A DNA stretch of 37,899 bases from Clostridia bacterium. GTDB taxonomy: Bacteria; Bacillota; Clostridia; UBA1212; UBA1255. The stretch covers positions 1-37,899 of the forward strand of contig JAGCTF010000062.1 in assembly GCA_017963755.1 (NCBI GenBank), given 5' to 3'. Both the position numbers and the translations under genes were made by a program. Below, in pieces: positions 31,590 to 37,899 of this stretch. The notes under the pieces are model-generated. The model saw only the letters and a list, made by a program, of their open reading frames with translations. It was not told where the DNA came from and did not search any database. Every line of letters starts with the position of its first letter. The stretch's first letter is position 1.

Positions 31590-32805
31590 ATTCTTCTCCT
31601 GTTTTGTTATTGTCCAATCGATATTTATAATACATATTCACGTACTTTAAAGCATTGAACCGCTTTCCGCCCCTGATCTGGAACGTGTTTTTCCCGTGGT
31701 AAATATTAAGTTTGTTCCTTCCGAGCACGGCCGCGGCGGAAACTTCTTCGAACGGGATCGTCCCGGGTCCGGCGCCTTCTCCGGACAATTCTATTCTGTC
31801 GCTGAACAGCGCGATCTCGACGTCTCCGGCTATTTTTTCTTTGTTCTTATAAAGATTTACGCGGTACAGATCAGCTTTATCCCTGAACATGGGCTCGGTA
31901 GTGTAAGCCCCGGCATCCAGTCCTGTGACAAAAGAATTCTGATAATCGTACCACTCGCCATAAAACTCGAACGGAAAGTCAAATCCTTTTCCGGAAAGGC
32001 GCTTATCTTCACCGTATTCCACCGTTCTTCCGCACTTCGTACAAGTCACGCAGTTTTTCTTACTTTCAAAAACTGAAAGGCCGCAGAACGGACAAACGTA
32101 CGCCGCGCGCTCAATGTATTCCGCCCTTTTCCCCGATCTGTAGAGCCCGTCCGCCCTGCCTTCGTCAACGAACAGTCCTTCTTTTATGACCGCGTACAAT
32201 TCGTCGTTGGACAGCTGTTCGTATTCCTCAGGCTCGATCACGCGGAAAACGTATGAATGCATGCTCCCTTTTCTTACGTCCGAACTCCATCTCGGTTCGG
32301 CGCCGTATCCGCCCTCAATCCTGTAGAGCAGGACCGGCAGCTTCAGTTTCCTGACGAAAGGAACCACGGATCTCATAATATAGCCTGTCCTGCCTCCGTA
32401 CGTACGGTTTCCTTCCGGAGCCATCGCTATAGTACCGCCCTCTGCCGCTATCTTAACGCAGGTAAGTACCGCCCTCGCGTCTCCCGTAAACTTTTTTATT
32501 GGCACAGGCGCGGCGGCGAATCTGAGCAGTTTTGAGATCCAGCCGTTTGAAAAAATATCTTCCGATGCTACGTAATAAACGGGCTTTTTTAAAGAGAGAG
32601 AGACAAAGAACTGATCCGCGGGCGTCTGGTGATTGAACAGAATGAGATACTGGCGCTGAGGTTTTTCGGCAAATTTATCGATCTTTATGTGATATTTATG
32701 TTTAAGAACCGGCTTCATTAAAGCGCCTGCGACAGCGCGAATAACCGAATGCCTTTTCCTAATCCACTTTTTCTGTTTTGAGCCGTTCTTCCGCGCTTCT
32801 TTCAC
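31567..32805 (-). CDS. PlsC-type acyltransferase with zinc ribbon and C-terminal domain
   Basis: The 412-residue protein begins with a basic N-terminus and a glycerophosphate acyltransferase domain: NHQTPAD with His59-x4-Asp64 and the PEGNRT motif (130-135), the catalytic and binding blocks of lysophosphatidate acyltransferases. After about residue 235 comes a zinc-ribbon-like segment with CPFC (238-241) and CTKC (255-258). A region of about 150 residues follows, ending in a beta-rich PH/GRAM-like fold (IALFSDRIELSGEG, FEEVSAAAVLG). This three-part arrangement is not the standard short PlsC of about 240 residues. It is presumably membrane-associated, acting in phospholipid synthesis or remodelling. 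The start is GTG with GGAG seven bases upstream. It overlaps gltS. Confidence 0.8.
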   Translation of the reverse strand: MKEARKNGSKQKKWIRKRHSVIRAVAGALMKPVLKHKYHIKIDKFAEKPQRQYLILFNHQTPADQFFVSLSLKKPVYYVASEDIFSNGWISKLLRFAAAPVPIKKFTGDARAVLTCVKIAAEGGTIAMAPEGNRTYGGRTGYIMRSVVPFVRKLKLPVLLYRIEGGYGAEPRWSSDVRKGSMHSYVFRVIEPEEYEQLSNDELYAVIKEGLFVDEGRADGLYRSGKRAEYIERAAYVCPFCGLSVFESKKNCVTCTKCGRTVEYGEDKRLSGKGFDFPFEFYGEWYDYQNSFVTGLDAGAYTTEPMFRDKADLYRVNLYKNKEKIAGDVEIALFSDRIELSGEGAGPGTIPFEEVSAAAVLGRNKLNIYHGKNTFQIRGGKRFNALKYVNMYYKYRLDNNKTGEEYGQFLGL

Positions 32806-32910
32806 CTGTTAACTCCGTACACTCTAAATGATAAGGCGCAAAAACAAGCAAAAATGAGGATACTTTTTTGCGGCCCCACATGCCCGGCAGTCTCCGGACA
32901 ACGCATCGTA

Positions 32911-32939
32911 ATTATATATTGATTCGGGCTTCAATTCAA
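32911..32939 (-). promoter_or_regulatory. Promoter of the acyltransferase-gltS operon
   Basis: On the minus strand TTGAAT (32934-32939) and a consensus TATAAT (32911-32916) are 17 bases apart. The leader is about 100 bases. No gene is seen between this site and the start at 32805. Confidence 0.7.
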
Positions 32940-33003
32940 TCTTTTTCTTCCTTTTGATCGTGATTTTTTTCTTCATTTTTATGCGTGGGTTTTTCTTTCT
33001 TTT

Positions 33004-33040
33004 CAAAAAAATGCCTGCACGGATCGATTCCGGGCAGGCA
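33004..33040 (-). terminator. Terminator after rnz
   Basis: On the minus strand TGCCTGC (33034-33040) pairs with GCAGGCA (33012-33018), with an inner CGGA/TCCG pair extending the stem, and is followed by TTTTTTTG. It lies 25 bases after the rnz stop and ends the M23-cca-rnz transcript. Confidence 0.85.
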
Positions 33041-33064
33041 CGATGCCTGGTCACAAGTATGGCA

Positions 33065-34015
33065 TTATTCAAAATCGAGTGAAACGGTCTTTCCGTCAAA
33101 GCCGCATTCCGCCCCGGGAAATTCCGCCAGCGCGCTGTCTAAAAATTCCTCCGGATCGTTCATACGCTGCGAAAAATGCGTAAGCCAGAGCCGTTTTGCT
33201 CCGGATAATCTGGCAGTTCTTCCCGCCTGTGAAAACGTCATATGGCAATATTCATATGCCGTTTCTTCCTGATCGTCCGACCCGTAAGTGGAATCGCACA
33301 TAAGCAGATCCGCGTCTTTAGAAGCATAACAAAGAGAATTGCAAAAACGCGTATCTCCGGAAAAAACTACTTTTATCCCCTTCCGGTCAGGGCCGAGCAC
33401 TTCCCCGGGCTCCATAGATTTAGTGTTACCTTCCGCGTCCTCAAAAGTGACCGCGCTGCCTTCCTGAAGCACGTGCCACAGTACTTTAGGCACTCCGGCC
33501 TCCAGCGCTTTTTTTACGTGGAATCTGCCTCTGCGGCCGAGCGAGAAAACATATCCGCAGCTCGTAACTCTGTGATCTGTAGGAAAACAATCGAGTCTCG
33601 CAAGCGAAGGCCATTCCGGAAACAGTTCAGAAAGAACGATACCCCCAATAGGCATTGCCACCGGCCTGACTTCAAAATCGAGATTTCCGGCCAGCGTCAA
33701 TATCGGCGCGAGTTCCTGGAATATTGTCCCTCCCGCCCTTACCGGGCCGGCAATATAAACCGGTCGTTTTCTTTCGGCGAGGTTCATGCTCTGAAGCAGT
33801 CCCGGTATGCCGAAAATATGATCGCCGTGGTAGTGCGTAAGTGCGATCACGTCGGTGCGCATAAGGTTTACGTCGTGCTTTCTGGCGGCGGTCTGCGTGC
33901 CTTCTCCGCAGTCAAACAGTACGGAGCGGCCGTTAAGCGTAACAATGCACGAGCTGAGCGCTCTTTCCGGAAGCGGCACTGCGCCTGCGGTCCCTATAAG
34001 AGTAACGTCTACCAT
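33065..34015 (-). CDS. rnz: Ribonuclease Z
   Basis: RNase Z is the metallo-beta-lactamase-fold endonuclease that cuts the 3' trailer from tRNA precursors lacking CCA. The 316-residue protein has the zinc motif THYHGDH (His61, His63, Asp65, His66), 'LFDCGEGTQTAAR' near 33-45, further ligands in FPTDHR and SGDTRFC, and LTHFSQR near the C-terminus. Length matches the bacterial short form (about 305-320). Its start follows the cca stop by two bases, so the trimming and CCA-adding enzymes are translationally linked. Confidence 0.93.
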   Translation of the reverse strand: MVDVTLIGTAGAVPLPERALSSCIVTLNGRSVLFDCGEGTQTAARKHDVNLMRTDVIALTHYHGDHIFGIPGLLQSMNLAERKRPVYIAGPVRAGGTIFQELAPILTLAGNLDFEVRPVAMPIGGIVLSELFPEWPSLARLDCFPTDHRVTSCGYVFSLGRRGRFHVKKALEAGVPKVLWHVLQEGSAVTFEDAEGNTKSMEPGEVLGPDRKGIKVVFSGDTRFCNSLCYASKDADLLMCDSTYGSDDQEETAYEYCHMTFSQAGRTARLSGAKRLWLTHFSQRMNDPEEFLDSALAEFPGAECGFDGKTVSLDFE

Positions 34016-34017
34016 CG

Positions 34018-35367
34018 CTATTCACCTTCCTCGAACGTTTTGAGCACTATTCTCATGGCCTCATCCTTCTGTATGCCTGAAAGCCTGAGTTTTTCTCCTA
34101 ATTTCACTGCTTCTCCGAGCCTGGGTCCCGGGATAACGCCTGCAGCGACCAGATCCTGTCCCGTTACGGCAGGTCTAGCGATCCTCTCTTTATATAGCCT
34201 GAGCGCAGCCCTGTTCTCCTCCATCATAATATCTTTCGTGCCCGTTCTGACGCCCTTCTGAAGCGTCCCGGCCGAAATAGAATGTACGGTCTCGGCGAGC
34301 AGCAGAGCGTCGTCCGGCTCATCGGCAGCATCAAATATTTCAAGGAGCCTGAGTTCCTTGTCTTCGCTTTTTCCGTACCTGCTGCGCCCCGGAAAACGTT
34401 TTAGCAGCTTTGAGGCGGCCTCGGCCGTATTCTCACAATATCTCAACAGTTTGTGATTTGCACTGATCCGTTTCAGCCACGTGCTCCCCGGTCTGTTTCC
34501 GGCGGCAATAGCGATCGATAGCGCGGCGCACATAAAACCCGGTCTATCCGCAGCTCTGCCCGAGGCAGCGGCAGCCGCAGCCAGTACTCCGGAAAACTTT
34601 TTCCTGCTTTGCGTCCCGTCGCCCTTCACCATATTAAAACACACGGCAATTTCCGGGAACCATCCGGCGAGCTGCCCCATGTGCGAAAGCCTCTCAAAAT
34701 ACACGGACGGATCCGGTGATTTAAGCAGCGCCTTTTCAGTCTCCCCGAAAACGCGCTCCTTCGAAAGCGCACTCACGTCCATTGTCCCGCACAACTTCAC
34801 GGTCGAGGGGGCAATGTCAAAGCCGAAACGCGCAGCAAATTGTGCGCATCTGAAAACTCGCAGCGGGTCTTCCGCAAAGCTTTCGTCGTCAACGTGCCTC
34901 AGTATGCCGTGTTCAAGATCGTCACGCCCTCCGAAAAAGTCGAGCACCTCTCCCGTCAGGATATTCTGCATCAGCGCGTTGATCGTAAAATCCCTGCGCC
35001 TGGCCGCATTTTCCGCCCCGATGAACGGGTCAACGAATACCGTAAAATCTTTATGTCCCCGCCCTGTCGCGTGCTCTATCCTGGGCATGGCGATGTCAAT
35101 ATTATAATGTCTCAGGCTGAATACTCCGAAACTTATCCCCATGGAAATGACTTCGCCAAGTTCCGAAAGGATGCCCTCGAGTTCCTCCGGTTTAAGACCG
35201 TGAACTTCGATATCGATGTCGGGCGATTCAGTTTGCCTGCCCATGAGCATATCACGCACAAAACCGCCCACAAAATAGGCACAGCCGCCGTGCTGAGCCA
35301 CACTGAGAGCGATCTTGCGGGACATCTCAATATTAACTGATTCTGTATTATTAAATGCTTTTAACAA
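34018..35367 (-). CDS. cca: CCA tRNA nucleotidyltransferase
   Basis: This class II nucleotidyltransferase adds or repairs the 3' CCA end of tRNA. The 449-residue protein has the GGFVRD motif (34-39), the metal-binding DIDIEVHG (50-57), 'RRRDFTINAL' and 'DPLRVFRCAQFAARFGFDI' of the head and neck domains, then an expanded helical tail. TTG 35367, which directly abuts the stop of the upstream gene, is used as start; ATG at residue 15 is an alternative and neither has a strong ribosome site. It is encoded between an M23 peptidase gene and rnz, with essentially no spacing on either side. Confidence 0.9.
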   Translation of the reverse strand: MLKAFNNTESVNIEMSRKIALSVAQHGGCAYFVGGFVRDMLMGRQTESPDIDIEVHGLKPEELEGILSELGEVISMGISFGVFSLRHYNIDIAMPRIEHATGRGHKDFTVFVDPFIGAENAARRRDFTINALMQNILTGEVLDFFGGRDDLEHGILRHVDDESFAEDPLRVFRCAQFAARFGFDIAPSTVKLCGTMDVSALSKERVFGETEKALLKSPDPSVYFERLSHMGQLAGWFPEIAVCFNMVKGDGTQSRKKFSGVLAAAAAASGRAADRPGFMCAALSIAIAAGNRPGSTWLKRISANHKLLRYCENTAEAASKLLKRFPGRSRYGKSEDKELRLLEIFDAADEPDDALLLAETVHSISAGTLQKGVRTGTKDIMMEENRAALRLYKERIARPAVTGQDLVAAGVIPGPRLGEAVKLGEKLRLSGIQKDEAMRIVLKTFEEGE

Positions 35368-36462
35368 TTAACCACCGATATATTTGAGCGGCGACTGAGT
35401 CTCGCCGTATAAAATGACCTCAAAATGAAGATGCGGACCGGTCGCTCTTCCGGTCATTCCGGAGTAAGCAATACGCTCGCCTTTCTGCACTTCTTCCCCG
35501 ACGTCTACAAGTATTTTGGAAAGATGCGCATATCTCGTTTCAAAGCCGTTACCGTGATCTATAAGGACGTAATAGCCGTAGGAGTGATGATATTCCGCCT
35601 CGACAACTGTTCCGGATGCCGCAGCCCATACGGATGAACCCCAGTCGCAGCCGATATCGAGTCCGGAATGGAATTTCGATTCTCCCGTAAACGGATCGCG
35701 CCTCCAGCCGTACGACGACGTGACGGCAATTCCGTTCACCGGATAATAATCGGGATAATGGTCAAGGTAGTATTTGATCTCGCGTGATTCGCTGTCAAGG
35801 TGTTTGATCATTCCGTCCGCGATCTCGGTTTCGCCCAGAACGTTTCTGATCGTCTCTTTAGCGGCGCTGATCTCTATTCTCGCGTCGTACATATCGCCCG
35901 ATCTCGAAGCGACTGAATCAAAAATATCGAGATCGTTGATCATATCGACAAGTTCCTGCAGTTTAGCCTCTTCCGCCTCTGTAATGTTCGAAAGATCCTG
36001 CTCGTGTTTCTCTTTAAGTTCTTCTATGTACGCCTTACTCTCTAAAATATCCGCTTCTTTTTCTTTCAGAAGGGCCTTCTGCTCTTCGTCCAGTTTCTCA
36101 TACTTTTCAATAATATTGTTCAAAGTATTGATATTACCGGTAAGCGTATCCCTTATATTTTCATTTTCTTCGTGAAGCGTCTGATTGCTGAGGCGAAGTT
36201 CTTCGTTAGTCTTTCTGAAGTTGCAGAAACCGATCGCTATAGCCAGAATGAGTCCGAGCGCGAAAACAGCGCCGGCAGACTCGATCATCGACTTACCGAA
36301 AATGTGCTCTCTCCCCTCGCGCATTTTACGTGAAGAAAAGGCTTTACGGCGCACGTAGACTCTGCGGGCGGTACGCTTGCTGACACGTCCGTCGGCAACG
36401 TCCATCCACAGTCTGTCAACTATTTTTTTAGATTCGCTCTTATCTGCTGCGTAAAATCTCAT
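35368..36462 (-). CDS. M23 family metallopeptidase with membrane anchor and coiled coil
   Basis: The 364-residue protein has a basic cytoplasmic N-terminus of about 60 residues, one membrane helix (61-81), a long coiled coil (about 85-175) and a C-terminal LytM/M23 domain outside the cell. Zinc and catalytic residues are His265 and Asp269 in FHSGLDIG, His313 in RYAHLS, and His344/His346 in PHLHFEV, so the active site is complete. It should cleave peptide cross-links in peptidoglycan or act in division or sporulation-type processes. The ribosome site before ATG 36462 is weak. It heads the operon with cca and rnz under the promoter at 36529-36557. Confidence 0.88.
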   Translation of the reverse strand: MRFYAADKSESKKIVDRLWMDVADGRVSKRTARRVYVRRKAFSSRKMREGREHIFGKSMIESAGAVFALGLILAIAIGFCNFRKTNEELRLSNQTLHEENENIRDTLTGNINTLNNIIEKYEKLDEEQKALLKEKEADILESKAYIEELKEKHEQDLSNITEAEEAKLQELVDMINDLDIFDSVASRSGDMYDARIEISAAKETIRNVLGETEIADGMIKHLDSESREIKYYLDHYPDYYPVNGIAVTSSYGWRRDPFTGESKFHSGLDIGCDWGSSVWAAASGTVVEAEYHHSYGYYVLIDHGNGFETRYAHLSKILVDVGEEVQKGERIAYSGMTGRATGPHLHFEVILYGETQSPLKYIGG

Positions 36463-36528
36463 TAGTTTTCTGCTTATACTTCTTTAATAATCGCTCCCGC
36501 CCGGGTATATGCGGGCAAGAATAAATGC

Positions 36529-36557
36529 ATTTTACCATAAAAAATCACAAAAAGCAA
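36529..36557 (-). promoter_or_regulatory. Promoter of the M23 peptidase-cca-rnz operon
   Basis: On the minus strand TTGCTT (36552-36557) and TAAAAT (36529-36534, extended TGG) are 17 bases apart. The short leader contains a GC-rich hairpin (GCCCGC...GCGGG region, 36497-36516) without a T-run. Confidence 0.6.
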
Positions 36558-36566
36558 ATATCAGGT

Positions 36567-37373
36567 TCAAAAAGTTTTGAAAACGTATGTGAACAGGATT
36601 ATCCCCGCCCCGTACGCCAGGAAAACGAGCAGTGCGATCAGGTCAAGTTTCGTGAACTTCATCATGCGGTATCTCGTTCTTCCGTTGCCGCCGCGGTAGC
36701 AGCGGGCGTTCATTGCCTGCGCAAGCTCGTCGGCTCTTCTCCACGCGCTTATGAACAGCGGGATGAGCACCGGGATATAGCTTTTGACGCGCGCCATAAA
36801 CTTTTTGCTGTCAAAGTCCGAGCCTCTCGCCGTCTGGGCTTTCATTATGCGGTCTGTCTCGTCGGCGAAGATCGGTATGAACTTAAGCGCGATACCCATC
36901 ATCATTGCCGCCTCGTGCACCGGAAAACGCACTATTTTAAGAGGCTTCATCAGCGATTCCAGGCCGTCGGTAAGATTGACCGACGTCGTCGTGTACGTTA
37001 CGACCGAAGCGCCTATGACCAGTGACATGATCCGGAGCGCCATTTTAGTGCTGAATATCAGTCCGTCTTTGTATATGTGTATGAATTTCCACGACCAGAG
37101 AAGTTCTTTGCCCTGGAAGAAGAATATGTTGATTATGAACGTGACGGCAATTATAACCAGCACCGCGCGCAAGCTTTTGAGCACGTATTTAAACGGGATG
37201 TGCGCGGAGATGAATACCGCCGCGAGAAATACGGCTGTCAATAAGTAAGCCGAAAATGTTTTTATCAGCAGCACGAACACCATAAATGCGAGCGTGCCGA
37301 GCAGTTTCGTGCGCGGGTCAAGGCGGTGCACGAAAGAGTTGCCGGGGATGTACTGGCCGAAAGAGATCCTCAT
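36567..37373 (-). CDS. ecfT: ECF transporter transmembrane component EcfT
   Basis: EcfT is the scaffold that couples two ATPases to a vitamin-binding S component. The 268-residue protein has an N-terminal 'GNSFVHRLDPRTKLLGTLAF' segment typical of CbiQ/EcfT, about five membrane helices, and the two ATPase-coupling motifs AQTARGSDF and AMNARCYRGG (Ala-Arg-Gly and Ala-Arg-Cys variants). ATG 37373 overlaps the EcfA stop as ATGA and has GGAGGTG eight bases upstream. Since S components are elsewhere (one is at 373-1122), it is probably the shared module. Confidence 0.9.
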   Translation of the reverse strand: MRISFGQYIPGNSFVHRLDPRTKLLGTLAFMVFVLLIKTFSAYLLTAVFLAAVFISAHIPFKYVLKSLRAVLVIIAVTFIINIFFFQGKELLWSWKFIHIYKDGLIFSTKMALRIMSLVIGASVVTYTTTSVNLTDGLESLMKPLKIVRFPVHEAAMMMGIALKFIPIFADETDRIMKAQTARGSDFDSKKFMARVKSYIPVLIPLFISAWRRADELAQAMNARCYRGGNGRTRYRMMKFTKLDLIALLVFLAYGAGIILFTYVFKTF

Positions 37374-37899
37374 TGACCGCACACCTCCGTTCCCTGAGCG
37401 GCGCGTCCGGTGAGGGCAAGTATTTCATTGACGCCGTCGTCGAGCGTGAATATTTTGCGTGAAATGTGTATATCCGGCAGCGCTTCGTTCAGTCTGTGAA
37501 ACAGTTTTGAGAGCTGCGGCACGCTGAGCCCCATATCTTCGAGTTTCTGCTCGTTTTCAAATACTTCGGCAGGCTCTGCAAACATGCTGACTTTTCCGTG
37601 TTCCATTACAAGTACGCGGTCGCACATACGGGCGACGTCGTCCATACTGTGGGAAACGAGGATGACAGTATTTCCGTTTTCTTTATTGAGCCTTCTGCAT
37701 ATGTCGAGGATGCTGTCGCGGCCTGCGGGATCGAGTCCTGCAGCGGGTTCGTCGAGCACAAGGATCCCGGGGCGCATTACAAGTATTCCGGCGATCGCCA
37801 CGCGGCGTTTCTGGCCTCCGGAGAGGTCGTAAATCGATTTCTCGCGCACGTCTTCAGGGTCAAGTCCGACCTGCCTGAGCGCTTCGTCAACGCGCGCAG
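37370..37899 (-). CDS. ecfA2: ECF transporter ATPase EcfA (C-terminal part, cut by window edge)
   Basis: The frame is open to the right edge; about 176 C-terminal codons are present. Visible are the ABC signature LSGGQKRR, Walker B ILVLDEPAAGLDP, the D-loop, and the switch His in VSHSMDD, followed by the C-terminal extension typical of EcfA subunits. The segment before the signature (VDEALRQVGLDPEDVREKS) fits EcfA2 (EcfA'). The Walker A part lies outside the window. A GTG at 37849 is an internal codon, not the start. The ATGA overlap with ecfT shows a single operon. Confidence 0.85.
   Translation of the reverse strand, partial: ARVDEALRQVGLDPEDVREKSIYDLSGGQKRRVAIAGILVMRPGILVLDEPAAGLDPAGRDSILDICRRLNKENGNTVILVSHSMDDVARMCDRVLVMEHGKVSMFAEPAEVFENEQKLEDMGLSVPQLSKLFHRLNEALPDIHISRKIFTLDDGVNEILALTGRAAQGTEVCGQ

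Noticed and set aside
32824-33099. A 91-codon lysine-rich open frame on the minus strand
   Set aside because: It overlaps the end of rnz and its terminator and also the acyltransferase promoter; composition is A-rich low complexity and no domain is visible.
33242-34261. A 339-codon plus-strand frame across rnz and cca
   Set aside because: It runs antisense through two well-recognised genes, has shadow-type composition and no domain.
1-37899. tRNA, rRNA or CRISPR features
   Set aside because: No cloverleaf-like segment, rRNA stretch or regularly spaced repeat-spacer series was seen in the intergenic regions; gaps are short and mostly explained by promoters and terminators.

Overview
The window looks like chromosomal DNA of a low-to-moderate GC Firmicute, most likely an uncultured or gut-type anaerobic clostridium. 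The reasons are the gene order ylxM-ffh-rpsP-khpA-rimM-trmD, strong GGAGG ribosome binding sites, several TTG starts, a ThiI without a rhodanese domain, and an ECF vitamin-transport module. I cannot name the genus. Nearly all genes are on the minus strand and lie in compact, often overlapping operons. No tRNA, rRNA, CRISPR array, transposase or prophage was seen.

Layout from left to right. 1-1122: a structured leader and a solitary ECF transporter S component (+). 1127-10253 (-): a run read from right to left as aconitase-family hydratase, LTA-synthase-type membrane enzyme, ilvB, ilvN, cimA and a CBM9-like protein. IlvBN and CimA point to branched-chain amino acid synthesis by the citramalate route to isoleucine. 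10456-15720: cell-surface genes, comprising a discoidin-domain membrane-anchored protein (-), a GH71/GH99-like lipoprotein (+), a YoaK/DUF1275 membrane protein (-) and a DUF6273 lipoprotein (-). 15848-22887 (-): the SRP/ribosome/tRNA-modification operon ylxM-ffh-rpsP-khpA-rimM-[trmD::cysteine desulfurase]-thiI-PHP protein. 23107-25207: a vitamin B6 locus with a pyridoxamine kinase (-) divergent from a MocR/PdxR-like regulator (+). 25222-30192 (-): copper ATPase with a fused CopZ-like tail, a D-2-hydroxyacid dehydrogenase, an ImmA/IrrE peptidase, a repeat-rich gap and an XRE repressor. 30189-32805 (-): a PlsC-type acyltransferase and GltS. 33065-36462 (-): M23 peptidase-cca-rnz, linking an envelope enzyme to tRNA 3'-end maturation. 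36567-37899 (-): ecfT and the C-terminal part of an EcfA ATPase, cut by the window edge.

The most striking item is the 633-residue fusion of TrmD (m1G37 tRNA methyltransferase) to a complete cysteine desulfurase, encoded just upstream of thiI. It would put a methylating enzyme and the sulfur donor for s4U8 thiolation in one polypeptide. Other unusual items are a MocR regulator that has lost its PLP lysine and C-terminal subdomain but sits on a clear 24-bp operator repeat array; a CopA whose C-terminal metal-binding domain carries its own internal Shine-Dalgarno and ATG; a nested palindromic operator at the XRE gene; and a large imperfect palindrome flanked by short direct repeats between the XRE and ImmA genes.

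All functional calls come from reading motifs, domain order and context by eye. No database search was run.
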